Shown here: positions 1 through 8,228 of the stretch, piece after piece | How positions within the stretch are numbered: the first letter of the stretch is position 1 | Layout of the letters: each line of letters starts with the position of its first letter | DNA from: Bacteroidaceae bacterium | GTDB taxonomy: Bacteria > Bacteroidota > Bacteroidia > Bacteroidales > Bacteroidaceae | Length of the DNA stretch: 51,939 nt | Direction of reading: 5' to 3' | NCBI GenBank assembly: GCA_024401055.1 | Contig: JAKSLT010000006.1 | Location: 1 to 51,939, forward strand | The notes under the pieces: model-generated | Database searches by the model: none | What the model was told of the DNA's origin: nothing | Seen by the model: only the letters and a program-made list of their open reading frames with translations | Translations under genes and position numbers: made by a program

Positions 1-55
1 CCCCCGACCCTCTGCTTGTAAGGCAGATGCTCTGAACCAGCTGCGCTAAGCGCCC
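1..55 (-). tRNA. tRNA-Val (anticodon UAC), 5' part only
   Basis: Read on the minus strand, the sequence begins GGGCGCT (acceptor stem), then a D arm with GCGC and CAGCTGGTT, then an anticodon arm whose 7-base loop is CTTACAA, giving anticodon TAC. The window's left edge cuts it after the variable region, so the T arm and 3' acceptor strand are missing. The same arm read on the plus strand would give GTA (Tyr), but the plus strand lacks a proper D arm and acceptor, so the minus reading is right. A promoter lies just upstream. Confidence 0.9.
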
Positions 56-75
56 TCATTTCTGATTTGCGAGTG

Positions 76-106
76 CAAAAGTACGGCTTTCTTGTGATAT
101 GGCCAA
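76..106 (-). promoter_or_regulatory. Bacteroides-type promoter for tRNA-Val
   Basis: On the minus strand TTTGGCC (TTG at 106-104) is followed by exactly 20 bp and then TACTTTTG (83-76), matching TTG-N20-TAnnTTTG. The tRNA 5' end lies about 20 bp downstream, which suits a stable-RNA promoter. Confidence 0.75.
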
Positions 107-115
107 ATGTTTGGG

Positions 116-838
116 CTATTTTTTTGTGATTTCGGCTAAAATTTGTGCCACAATGTCAGTCGAGGTGTCAAAATAGCCGGGAAAGAGTGTGTCGTCGTGT
201 GATTTTTGCCCTTTTGCGGAGGCGTGTATTTCCGTTGCGCCTGTCTCGCGGAGTATTTGCGCGGCATTGGCGGGGGTGATGCCGCTTCCGGGCATGATGC
301 TGATGCGGCCGTCGGCCTGTTTCACGAGGGTGCGGAGCAGGGGGATGGCCTGTTCGGCTCGGGGGGCTTGCCCGGAGGTGAGGATGCGGTGATAGCCCAT
401 ACTTATGATTTCTTCCATGGCTTCGAGGGGGTGGCGGCAGCAGTCGAAGGCACGATGGAAGGTGAGGCTCATGCCTTCGGCAGCTTCGGCGAAGCGCGAG
501 CAGGCATCGATGTCTATGTTGCCGCCGGGGGTGAGGGCGCCTACGACGACGCCTTCGGCACCGAGCTGTTTGCAAAGCCTGATGTCGAACATGATCATGT
601 CCTGCTCTTCATCGTTGTAGAAGAAGTCGCCGCCGCGAGGGCGGATGAGGACGTGGCGCGCCATGCGCTGTCCCTGACTGTTGTAGAGGGGCTGTGAGAG
701 GACGGCGGCCAGATAGCCCATGGAGGGTGTGAGGCCGCCTGTTTCAAGTGCAGCGCATACTTCTACGCGCTGGGCACCGCCTCGGGCTGCGGCGCGTATG
801 CTCTCTAAGGAGCCGGTGCAAATTTCAAGTGTAGGCAT
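116..838 (-). CDS. cutC: CutC family protein
   Basis: A 240-residue TIM-barrel protein of the CutC family, historically linked to copper homeostasis; its biochemical role is not firmly established. The start MPTLEICTGS is the usual CutC N terminus. It carries the family motif IRPRGGDFFYND near residue 65, the segment GVVVGALTPGGNID, and LTFHRAFD. Length is typical for bacterial CutC. The reading frame stays open far upstream, but that part is arginine/proline-rich shadow sequence. The start codon overlaps the stop of the upstream Crp-like gene by one base (TAATG), so the two are translationally coupled and probably co-transcribed. The gene ends just before the tRNA-Val promoter. Confidence 0.93.
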   Translation of the reverse strand: MPTLEICTGSLESIRAAARGGAQRVEVCAALETGGLTPSMGYLAAVLSQPLYNSQGQRMARHVLIRPRGGDFFYNDEEQDMIMFDIRLCKQLGAEGVVVGALTPGGNIDIDACSRFAEAAEGMSLTFHRAFDCCRHPLEAMEEIISMGYHRILTSGQAPRAEQAIPLLRTLVKQADGRISIMPGSGITPANAAQILRETGATEIHASAKGQKSHDDTLFPGYFDTSTDIVAQILAEITKK

Positions 839-1506
839 TATATCAGCTGTTGGGCGGCGGGAATGTCTATCACGCCGCGTTGGAGGGCGATGAGGCCTTC
901 GTCTTCCAGTTCGTGGAGGAGGCGGGAGACGTTGAGGCGGGTGGTGAGGAGGTGGGCGGCGAGTTCGTTCATGCCGACGATGAGGCGCTTGTGGCCGCGC
1001 ATCTGGTCGGCGTGCTGCCGGAGGAAGGCGATGAAGCGCTGGCGGAGGTTCTTGGGCTCGGGCATCCAGAGACGCTGGAGGAGAAGCTGCTGGCAGGAAC
1101 AGACGCAGTTGAGGTAGTTGAGGTGGAAGGCGGTGTAGGAGAAGAGGATGTCGCGCACGTCCTGCTTGCTGACGACGAGGAGCTGCACGTCGTCGCCCTC
1201 GGCGTAGATGTCCTTGGAATAGCGGTTGCGGCGGCCGAAGAGTCGCTCGGGCTGCAGCACGATGGGGGCGTTGACATATTCTTCGAGGGTGAAGCTGCCG
1301 TCGGCGGCGCGCTCCTGCATGCGTATCTGTCCCTGGATGACGAAGATGAGGGCGCGGCACTCCTCTCCTTCGCGGGCGAGGAGGGCGCCGTGGCGCGGGC
1401 GGCGGAAATCGAAGCGGGCGCGGCCGGCCATGGTGAGGGCGTCTTCGCGGGTGAGGCCCTGGAAAAGGGGCAGGGCTATGAGGCGGTGGAAGTATTCGTC
1501 GGTCAT
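838..1506 (-). CDS. Crp/Fnr family transcriptional regulator
   Basis: A 222-residue cytoplasmic regulator. The N-terminal half (about 10-115) fits a cyclic-nucleotide-binding-like beta barrel (LPLFQGLTREDALTMAG, then FVIQGQIRMQ). The C-terminal part (about 165-215) has a winged helix-turn-helix (GMNELAAHLLTTRLNVSRLL). I see no cysteine cluster like that of Fnr, so no iron-sulphur sensing is implied, and the ligand is unknown. It is coupled by a one-base overlap to cutC, so it may control its own operon, though nothing in the sequence proves a target. The 140-bp gap to apbE upstream holds a GC-rich palindromic element. Confidence 0.88.
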   Translation of the reverse strand: MTDEYFHRLIALPLFQGLTREDALTMAGRARFDFRRPRHGALLAREGEECRALIFVIQGQIRMQERAADGSFTLEEYVNAPIVLQPERLFGRRNRYSKDIYAEGDDVQLLVVSKQDVRDILFSYTAFHLNYLNCVCSCQQLLLQRLWMPEPKNLRQRFIAFLRQHADQMRGHKRLIVGMNELAAHLLTTRLNVSRLLHELEDEGLIALQRGVIDIPAAQQLI

Positions 1507-1513
1507 GATGATG

Positions 1514-1648
1514 CCCCCTCTGCACTTCGGGCGCCTCGCCCTTTATGGGGAGGCCGTGAGGCAGTAAGGAGGGAAGGAAGGTTGAGGGTTAGCGGTTGAT
1601 ATGCGGTGAGCCGCAGCTTCTCCATAAGGGGGAGAGGGCCGCAGGCTT
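1514..1648. repeat. GC-rich palindromic dispersed element
   Basis: The gap between apbE and the Crp-like gene contains at 1514-1558 a block whose hairpin core pairs around CTTTATGGGGAGG, plus an opposite-facing block at 1611-1648 (CTCCATAAGGGGGAG). By my count 1514-1558 matches 10805-10849, inside the glycosyltransferase gene, at about 38 of 45 bases. It is therefore one copy of a dispersed element that also occurs in coding DNA. The right end runs into the apbE stop codon. Confidence 0.7.
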
Positions 1649-2600
1649 ATTTTATATTCGTGCTGACTTTGGTGTCGGCTCCGTCGGCATAGATGAGGTA
1701 ATATTTGACGTCGGCCTTTTTGGCGAGGAACTTCTCAGCCTTTTCACGGCCCATGACCATGCATGCCGTGGCGTAGGCATCGGCTTGGGCGCATGTGGGG
1801 GCAATGACGGTGGCGGAGAGCAGGGAGTGCTGCACGGGGCGTCCGAGGCGCGGGTCTATGGTGTGGGCGTAGCGGTGGCCGAGGGAGTCGGTGCGGTAGT
1901 TGCGATAGTTGCCGCTTGTGGCCATGGCAACGTGGGAGAAAGGCAGAATCTCCTGCATCTCGCTGCGGTCGGGGGTGGGCTTGGCCACGCCTATCTGCCA
2001 GGGATGGCCGTCGGCGTTCTGGCCTTCCGCCACGATTTCGCCGCCAATCTCTATCATGAAGTTCTTCACGCCGTGGCGGCGGAGGACGTTGGCCACGCGA
2101 TCCACGGCGTAGCCCTTGGCTATGGCGCCGCAGTCGAGCATGACGTGCTCACCGCGCAGATAGTGCTCGTAGCCTACGGTACGGAGGAGGGAGTCCACCT
2201 GTGCGTCAGAGGGAGGCGTGCCCTGCTTGTTGCCGAAGCCCCAGGCATTGACGAGGGGAGCCACGGTGATGTCGAAGGCGCCGTCGGTCTCCCGGCTCAC
2301 GCTCATGGCGAGGGAGATGACCTCGTCGGCCAGCTTGTGGGGGGCGGGGCGCTCGCCGGCGTTGTAGCGGGAGAGCCAGCTGTCCTTGTTGAAGAGCGAG
2401 AGGGCGTCGTCCACCTCCTGCATGGCGGCCTTGAGCTCCGGGTGGAAGTCGGTGGGGCTCTGGTATGTGAAGTGGTAGGCGGTGCCGAACACGGGGCCAG
2501 AGTTCTCAATGTAGGCCGTGTTGTGGCGTCGGAGAATCCACACGGTGGCTACGACGAGGGAAAGGAAGGAGAGGAGGCGAAGAACGGATTTGGGGGACAT
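1647..2600 (-). CDS. apbE: ApbE-type FAD:protein FMN transferase
   Basis: This enzyme transfers FMN from FAD to a threonine of target flavoproteins such as Rnf/Nqr subunits, outside the cytoplasmic membrane. The protein (317 residues from the chosen start) has one hydrophobic segment at about 5-23 (VLRLLSFLSLVVATVWIL) as a membrane anchor. It then shows the ApbE signatures GPVFGTAYHFTY, DGAFDITVAPLVNAWGFG, DCGAIAKGYAVDRV, and the metal-site segment TCAQADAYATACMVMG. I placed the start at MSPKSVL because it directly precedes the anchor; a start 18 codons upstream (2654) is possible. It follows the porin gene by about 54 bp and is probably in the same operon. Confidence 0.92.
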   Translation of the reverse strand: MSPKSVLRLLSFLSLVVATVWILRRHNTAYIENSGPVFGTAYHFTYQSPTDFHPELKAAMQEVDDALSLFNKDSWLSRYNAGERPAPHKLADEVISLAMSVSRETDGAFDITVAPLVNAWGFGNKQGTPPSDAQVDSLLRTVGYEHYLRGEHVMLDCGAIAKGYAVDRVANVLRRHGVKNFMIEIGGEIVAEGQNADGHPWQIGVAKPTPDRSEMQEILPFSHVAMATSGNYRNYRTDSLGHRYAHTIDPRLGRPVQHSLLSATVIAPTCAQADAYATACMVMGREKAEKFLAKKADVKYYLIYADGADTKVSTNIK

Positions 2601-2654
2601 GGCAGTGGGGGGCGTTTGGAATCGATTGGACGCGAGGTAAACGGGAAGAAACAA

Positions 2655-4751
2655 TCAGTTGATGAAACTCCAACTTACACCGAAGCGGAGCACGCGCTCG
2701 TTGGTGGGGTAGTGGGGGGTGAGGAAATAGTTTCCGGCGCCCTTGTTGACGTGGGTGTACATCACGTAGAAGCGGGCGCGCTTCAGGAGGAAGTTGACAT
2801 AGACGTTCACCCAGGGGTAGTTGCCTATCTTTACGCGCGCCGTAGGGCTCTGCGTGGCGAACTGCCCGATGGCGGGGGCGTAGTCGGGGGCGTAGTACTT
2901 TGTGAAGTAGCGGGCATCGGCGCCGAGCTCGGTGTGGAGCACGTGGGCGATGCAGAACTTCAGGAAGAGGTTGGTGTAGCCCGTGAAGAGGGGCAGGGGC
3001 AGGTGCTCCTCCGAAGAGGACTTCTGGAGTGTCAGTTCGTTTTCCCAGCGCAGGGGGCCGAGACTGAAATTCTGGAAGAGGGATACCTCCAGCGTCTGTA
3101 TGTTCTCCGCGGCCTGCATCACGCGGAGGCTGTAGAGCGACGCCGAGCCCGACATGCCGACGGGCACCGTGGGAGCCTCGACGTGGGCGAAGTGCGTGTA
3201 GTTCTTGACGTTCTCGAAGTTAACTTCCACGCGCGTCTTCCACCATTTCAACTCGCCGCCGACGCGGGTGCGGAACACTTTGCCGAGGTCGTCGTCCCAC
3301 CAGGCGTTACGGCCGTGGTAGTGGCGGTAATAGAACGAGGGCTGCTCGTTGCGCACGTAGCCCTTGGCCTTTATGGAGAGGGAGTCGCGGCGCAGGGGAA
3401 TGTCGAACTTGGCCCAGCCTTCGGCGTTGAACTCGCCCCAGCCCTTGCCCGTGGTGCGGAGCTCGCCTATGACGTTGTAGTGGAACAGCCGGCCCTGCTT
3501 GCGCATGAGTTGGGCGCCGAGGGTGATGTGGTTCTCGTTGTAGGTGGAGCGCAGCGGGTTGTCGTCGAGCAGCACGAAATGGTCGTACTGGTGCTTGGCG
3601 AAGAGGCGCATGCCGGTCTTCACCCAGGGACGGAAGCCCTCGCGCATTTCCAGTGCCAGCGTGTTGTGGAGCGAGAAGTTGCGCGTCATCTCGTTGGTGG
3701 AGTCGCCGGGGAGATAGAAGTCGGCGAAGTAGGTGTCATCGCGGGAGGAGTCGAGGAAGCGGCGGTTGTTGTGCGTGAGCCGCATAGTGTGGATGACGGA
3801 TGCTACGGGATGGAACTGCATGCGGGGCACGACGCGGATGCTGTCGCTGCCGTCGGCGGCATGCTTGTCAACATGGATGGTGTCGCGCGACACTTCCTCG
3901 TAGCCGCCCAAATGGTAGCGGTGGGTGAGGAAGAGCGTGTTGACATACATATAATTATAAGCGCGCAGGCGCACAGGCATCTCACTCATGCGGAACGAGG
4001 TGGGGAGAATCTCCGGGTGGGTGATGTAGTCGTCGCTCTCCAGACCGCCGTTCTCGGCGTTCTTGAGGTGGTTGAGGTTGTAGAGGGCGTTGAGCTCGTA
4101 TCGCTCACCGATGTGACTGCCGTAGAGCGTGCCGCCGAAGTGGGCGGTGTTCTGGTTCTGATAATAGCCGCGGCCGTAGAGATAGTCGATGTGGAAGCCG
4201 AGGCCGGTCTTTTTGTTTACGTTCACGGCAAACTTCGCCGTGACGCGGTCCTCGCCGTCGGTGCGGTTGCCGCACTTGTTGTACGTCAGGTTGGTGTAAG
4301 GGCTCTTCGTGTTGGTGAAGAGCAGTTCGGAGGGGGCGAGAAGGAAGAAGTCGTATGGGCGTGAGAAGATGAAGGGGTCGCCCATCATGTAGTCATCCTG
4401 CCCGTTGTAGATGCGGCTCATGCGTGGGGCACCGAGGTTGCCCGTGGTGTTGTAGCGCATGGTGGGGCCGGCCGTGAAGACACGCTGAGGGTAGCGGTCC
4501 ATGAGCGTATCCACCTGAGCGGCGGTGCGACTGCCGAAGCGTTCCTCCACGCTCCATGCGTAGATGCCGTAAGGCACGCCCTCTGTCCGCGTGCTGTCAT
4601 TGCGCGTGGAGGCCGTGCGCTCACTGCGGGTGGCGCGGGTATCCTCGTTGATGTTGATGCCATTCACGGCATCAACTACGCTCTGGGCGGCAGTGCTGCC
4701 GCTCATCAACGCAAAGGTAAAGGCCAGGGTAAAGGTATGAAACTTCTTCAA
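2655..4751 (-). CDS. Putative outer-membrane porin (Porin_10 family)
   Basis: A 698-residue protein with a signal peptide (MKKFHTFTLAFTFALMSGSTAAQ). The body is rich in alternating polar/aromatic beta strands, and it ends in FGVSWSFIN, a typical outer-membrane barrel terminus. Composition and length fit the Bacteroidetes putative-porin family (Porin_10). After the signal peptide comes a low-complexity Thr/Arg/Ser segment (about 35-60). The substrate is unknown. It sits between a lipoprotein gene (24 bp upstream) and apbE, suggesting one envelope transcription unit. Confidence 0.8.
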   Translation of the reverse strand: MKKFHTFTLAFTFALMSGSTAAQSVVDAVNGININEDTRATRSERTASTRNDSTRTEGVPYGIYAWSVEERFGSRTAAQVDTLMDRYPQRVFTAGPTMRYNTTGNLGAPRMSRIYNGQDDYMMGDPFIFSRPYDFFLLAPSELLFTNTKSPYTNLTYNKCGNRTDGEDRVTAKFAVNVNKKTGLGFHIDYLYGRGYYQNQNTAHFGGTLYGSHIGERYELNALYNLNHLKNAENGGLESDDYITHPEILPTSFRMSEMPVRLRAYNYMYVNTLFLTHRYHLGGYEEVSRDTIHVDKHAADGSDSIRVVPRMQFHPVASVIHTMRLTHNNRRFLDSSRDDTYFADFYLPGDSTNEMTRNFSLHNTLALEMREGFRPWVKTGMRLFAKHQYDHFVLLDDNPLRSTYNENHITLGAQLMRKQGRLFHYNVIGELRTTGKGWGEFNAEGWAKFDIPLRRDSLSIKAKGYVRNEQPSFYYRHYHGRNAWWDDDLGKVFRTRVGGELKWWKTRVEVNFENVKNYTHFAHVEAPTVPVGMSGSASLYSLRVMQAAENIQTLEVSLFQNFSLGPLRWENELTLQKSSSEEHLPLPLFTGYTNLFLKFCIAHVLHTELGADARYFTKYYAPDYAPAIGQFATQSPTARVKIGNYPWVNVYVNFLLKRARFYVMYTHVNKGAGNYFLTPHYPTNERVLRFGVSWSFIN

Positions 4752-4775
4752 GAAAGTGATGTTGTAAAGATGGTG

Positions 4776-5312
4776 TTATGAGTTAGCAGTCTCGTCTTCC
4801 TCTTCCTCTTCCGGGGTTTGCGGTGCGGCCTTCACATAGATTTTCTTTGTGCACGTGAATACGTAGTGCCCCACGGCACCGGCCCACGGCTGCGTGTACT
4901 CTACCTTGAGGCCGGTGGCGGTGCTGTAATTCTTCATTTCTCTGGATTCGTTGCCAGTGACGCCGTATGTGAGTTCCACCTTGACCTCGTGCCAGCCTTC
5001 TTCCAAGTTCAAAGGAGTGTTGAATTGAGCGCAGGGCAGGAGTCCGCCTCCTGCGAGAGATGTGGCGGAGGGCTTTATTTCCTTGTCGAGGAGCCAGCTC
5101 TGGCCGCTGAGATATACGTTTTGCTGTCCCGTAGCCATGTTGAGAGTGGCTTGGAAGGTTTGGCCGGCAGTGACGGTATCGTTCTGGATAGCGGCCTCTG
5201 ACTCAAACACCATGTCGGCGAACTGTGGAGGATAGGATTCGTAGTCGGTGTCGCAGGAGGTGAGAGATACGGTGCTGAGGGCGGCGAGTAAGATAAATAA
5301 ATACTTCTTCAT
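4776..5312 (-). CDS. Lipoprotein of unknown function
   Basis: A 178-residue protein starting MKKYLFILLAALSTVSLTSC, a lipoprotein signal whose cysteine is residue 20. The mature part (DTDYESYPPQF...) is predicted all-beta and ends in a short acidic tail (EEEEEDETANS). I do not recognise the family. It lies 29 bp downstream of dnaB and 24 bp upstream of the porin, so it is probably co-transcribed and may act at the outer membrane with the porin; that is inference. Confidence 0.8.
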   Translation of the reverse strand: MKKYLFILLAALSTVSLTSCDTDYESYPPQFADMVFESEAAIQNDTVTAGQTFQATLNMATGQQNVYLSGQSWLLDKEIKPSATSLAGGGLLPCAQFNTPLNLEEGWHEVKVELTYGVTGNESREMKNYSTATGLKVEYTQPWAGAVGHYVFTCTKKIYVKAAPQTPEEEEEDETANS

Positions 5313-5341
5313 TTCAATATTGTTTTTGAGTTACGATTGTC

Positions 5342-6898
5342 TTAAAATTCTCCTAAGTCCGTTCCGGGCGGGAGCGGAGCGAATGGGTCAGCGTTGTCAG
5401 GCATAGGGAAGTCTCCCGCGGGGGTGTTGATGTCGAAAGCGGGTGGCATATCATCTGCTGCGCCAATGCTCTTTTCGCCAGGCACGGGTATGTAGCCGTT
5501 GTCGTCGTTCTCGAAGCGCGTATATTTCCCTTTGAAGTTGAGGAGGACATCGCCGACAGCTCCGTTACGGTGCTTGGCGACGATAATCTCAGCTTTTCCT
5601 CTCAGGTCTTTTCCGTCGGGTGACTGGAGGATGCCGTAGTATTCCGGTCTGTGGATAAGGGTGACGATGTCGGCGTCTTGCTCTATGGCGCCAGACTCGC
5701 GGAGGTCGGAGAGCTGCGGGCGCTTGTCGTCGCCGTCGCGTTTGGCAGCTTCACGGCTGAGCTGTGAGAGAGCGATGATGGGGATGTTGAGCTCTTTTGC
5801 CAGGCCTTTTAGGGAACGGGAGATGATGCTGATTTCCTCTTGTCGGGAGTTGAAGGGAATACCGCTGGCGTTCATGAGCTGGAGGTAGTCGATGATGATG
5901 ATTTCAACGTTCTTCTCTTTATAGAGGCGGCGGGCCTTGGTCTGCAACTCAAAGACGGAGAGTCCGGGTGTGTCGTCTATATAGAGAGGGCTGCCGAGCA
6001 TACGTTTGTAGCAGGTGTCGAGCTGTTCCCATTCGTAGTTCCTCAGGTGGCCTGTGCGCAGTTGGTTGCTGTCTATCTCGCAGACGTTGGAGAGAACGCG
6101 GTTGACGAGCTGCAGCTTTGACATTTCGAGCGAGAAGATGGCCGTGGTCTTCTTCATGTCGATGGCGATGTTCTTGGCCATGCTGAGGGCAAAGGCCGTC
6201 TTGCCCATTGCGGGGCGCGCGCCAATGATGATGAGGTCGCTCTTCTGCCAGCCGTTGGTGATTTTGTCCAGTTTGGTAAAGCCGGAGGCAATGCCCGTCA
6301 TGCTGTCGGAGTTTCGTGAGGCATTGGTCACGGCGTCATAGGCAGCCGTAAGGATTGTATCTATTTGCTCAATTTTATTCTTAGAGTTTTCTTGCCCGAG
6401 CTGCAGGACGTCGGCCTGTAGTCTGTTGACGAGTTCTCCGGCGTCCTGTGTGGGGTCGAAGGCATCGCGCTGGACTTCCGACGTGATGGTGATGATGCGG
6501 CGCGCCAGGGCTTTGTCTGCGATGATGCGGGCGTGAAACTCGATGTGCGCACTGCTATACATCATCTCTGACAGCTCTGTCAGATAGAATGGTCCGCCTG
6601 CTTCTTCCAGTTGTCCTGCTTCTTCCAACTGATGTGCCACGGTGAGTATGTCCACGGGCTTCTGGAGGAAGAAAAGCCGTTGTATGGCTTCATAGATGAG
6701 CTGGTGGCGATGTTCATAGAAGCATGCAGGCGTAAGTATTTCTGCTACTTTATAGTATGCTTCCTCTTCAATGAGCAATGCTCCGAGCACGGCTCGCTCC
6801 AACTCGCGGTCTTGCGGCTGGAGGTGTCCGAAGTTGTCCGTCTGTGGGGCAGCGGGCGCTGCCTTGCGGGTGTTGCGTGAGTTATTCTGTTGTGGCAT
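5342..6898 (-). CDS. dnaB: Replicative DNA helicase DnaB
   Basis: Hexameric 5'-3' helicase of the replication fork; 518 residues from the chosen start. The N-terminal DnaB domain (from about 30) begins HLQPQDRELERAVLGALLIE. The RecA-like helicase domain has Walker A GARPAMGKTAFAL at about 226-236, Walker B IIIIDYLQLM, and the arginine-bearing motif around LIHRPEYYG. The C terminus has a proline/acidic tail (about 40 residues) beyond the core. Start MPQQNNSRN was chosen; a start 8 codons earlier is possible. The 5' end overlaps the AmpG-like gene by 17 bp, tying dnaB to the maf operon. No intein is visible. Confidence 0.96.
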   Translation of the reverse strand: MPQQNNSRNTRKAAPAAPQTDNFGHLQPQDRELERAVLGALLIEEEAYYKVAEILTPACFYEHRHQLIYEAIQRLFFLQKPVDILTVAHQLEEAGQLEEAGGPFYLTELSEMMYSSAHIEFHARIIADKALARRIITITSEVQRDAFDPTQDAGELVNRLQADVLQLGQENSKNKIEQIDTILTAAYDAVTNASRNSDSMTGIASGFTKLDKITNGWQKSDLIIIGARPAMGKTAFALSMAKNIAIDMKKTTAIFSLEMSKLQLVNRVLSNVCEIDSNQLRTGHLRNYEWEQLDTCYKRMLGSPLYIDDTPGLSVFELQTKARRLYKEKNVEIIIIDYLQLMNASGIPFNSRQEEISIISRSLKGLAKELNIPIIALSQLSREAAKRDGDDKRPQLSDLRESGAIEQDADIVTLIHRPEYYGILQSPDGKDLRGKAEIIVAKHRNGAVGDVLLNFKGKYTRFENDDNGYIPVPGEKSIGAADDMPPAFDINTPAGDFPMPDNADPFAPLPPGTDLGEF

Positions 6899-8228
6899 CT
6901 TTCTTTCCAAATTGAGGGTCAACGTTTATGATTGAGGCAGCGATGAATGTGAGGGGTACGAGGGCGATGACGGCCACGAAGAACTGATAGTAGCCGAGCA
7001 TTTCCTGCAACCAGCCGGCCACCATTCCGGGGAGCATCATGCTGAGGGCCATGAAGCCGGTGCAGAAGGCGTAGTGGGCCGTCTTGGAATGTCCTTGCGA
7101 GAAGTAGAGCATGTAGAGCATGTAGGCGGTGAAACCGAAGCCGTAGCCGAACTGCTCGATGAAGTAGGAGGTGGCCACGATGCTAATCTTATTCATGACA
7201 AGACCACCGAGCACGATGTGTTCCGGCTGGTAGTAGGCAAGGGCCACATAGAGGAGGTTGGGCACGCTCATGGCGAGCACCATGGGCCAGAGCCAGCGTT
7301 GGAAACCCTTGTGAGCAACAGCGATGCCGCCGAGTATGCCGCCCGTGATGAGCCCTATCACGCCGATAGTGCCCTGCACAAAACCGAGTTCGCTGGTGGA
7401 GAGGGCCATACCGCCCTGCTCGAGGCTGTCGAGGAGGAAGAGAGGAGTAATCTTCACGAGCAAGGCCTCCGGCAAACGGTATATGAGGAGGAAGATGAGG
7501 GCTACGACAATCTGCGGCTTCTCAAAGAAGTCGGCGAAGATTTCAAAGAAGTCGCGCATGACGTCGAGGATGCTGTGTGTCTGCTGTCCGTTGTCCGTTG
7601 TCTGTTGTCCGTTGTCCGTTGTCTGCTCTTGCTCCGGCCGCGGCAAGATGAAGCGGTGATATATGCAGAGCAACAGCAACGCGGCGGCGGCCACCATCAT
7701 CGTGATACTCCAAGCCAGTCGGGGATTTTGCGTGAAGACCTCCAAATTACCGGCTCCCATGATGAGCAGGCCCTGTCCCATAATGGTGGCAATGCGATAG
7801 AACGTATTGCGAATGCCAACGTTGAGGGCTTGTTCGTGTTCGTTCAGCGCCAGCATGTAGAAGCCGTCGGCGGCAATGTCGTGGGTAGCGCTGCTAAAGG
7901 CCATGAGCCAGAAGAAGCAGAGCGACCACCTTACAAAGTCCGGTGTCTGCAACGTTAGGGCGACGCCGGCCATTGAGGCGCCCACTACAAGCTGCATGGC
8001 TACTATCCACCAGCGCTTCGTGCGGAGCATATCTACTACGGGACTCCAGAAAGGCTTGATGACCCACGGCAGGTAAAGCCAGGAGGTGTAGAGGGCAATG
8101 TCGGTGTTGTTCAGGCCGAGGCGTTTATACATCACCACGGCGATAGACATCACTATGACGTAGGGCAGGCCCTCGGTGAAGTAAAGAGTGGGCACCCAGG
8201 CCCAAGGTGATCTATTTTTATTTTCCAT
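6882..8228 (-). CDS. AmpG-like MFS permease
   Basis: A 448-residue major-facilitator protein with about 12 hydrophobic segments, starting SPWAWVPTLYFTEGLPYVIV, which resembles the AmpG/PAT-type muropeptide or acetyl-CoA transporters of this superfamily. The conserved loop motif ATHDIAADGFYMLAL fits that group. Recycling of cell-wall fragments is plausible because the gene overlaps by 11 bp a SpoIID-domain gene, but the substrate is not proven. The large central cytoplasmic loop contains a tandem peptide repeat TTDNGQQTTDNGQQT at about 201-215, encoded by six 7-bp DNA repeats (see the separate entry). Confidence 0.85.
   Translation of the reverse strand: MENKNRSPWAWVPTLYFTEGLPYVIVMSIAVVMYKRLGLNNTDIALYTSWLYLPWVIKPFWSPVVDMLRTKRWWIVAMQLVVGASMAGVALTLQTPDFVRWSLCFFWLMAFSSATHDIAADGFYMLALNEHEQALNVGIRNTFYRIATIMGQGLLIMGAGNLEVFTQNPRLAWSITMMVAAAALLLLCIYHRFILPRPEQEQTTDNGQQTTDNGQQTHSILDVMRDFFEIFADFFEKPQIVVALIFLLIYRLPEALLVKITPLFLLDSLEQGGMALSTSELGFVQGTIGVIGLITGGILGGIAVAHKGFQRWLWPMVLAMSVPNLLYVALAYYQPEHIVLGGLVMNKISIVATSYFIEQFGYGFGFTAYMLYMLYFSQGHSKTAHYAFCTGFMALSMMLPGMVAGWLQEMLGYYQFFVAVIALVPLTFIAASIINVDPQFGKKDATTE
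7585..7626. repeat. 7-bp tandem repeat inside the AmpG-like gene
   Basis: Six consecutive 7-bp units on the plus strand (TGTCCGT, TGTCCGT, TGTCTGT, TGTCCGT, TGTCCGT, TGTCTGC) form two 21-bp higher-order units. Because 21 is divisible by 3, they encode a repeated heptapeptide (TDNGQQT) without shifting frame. The repeat falls in the predicted cytoplasmic loop between transmembrane halves, where insertions are tolerated. Confidence 0.9.

Noticed and set aside
1..55. Plus-strand tRNA-Tyr (loop TTGTAAG)
   Set aside because: Only the anticodon arm is symmetric; D arm and acceptor fit the minus strand as tRNA-Val.
838..1525. N-terminal extension of the CutC frame to 469 residues
   Set aside because: The extension is Arg/Pro/His-rich shadow of the Crp-like gene; the CutC family starts at MPTLEIC.
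1596..4364. 922-codon plus-strand open frame
   Set aside because: It is the antisense shadow of apbE and the porin gene. Composition (Val/Glu/Gly-rich) is typical of reverse frames in GC-rich coding DNA.
5342..6898. Intein in dnaB
   Set aside because: The helicase motifs are contiguous and the length is normal.
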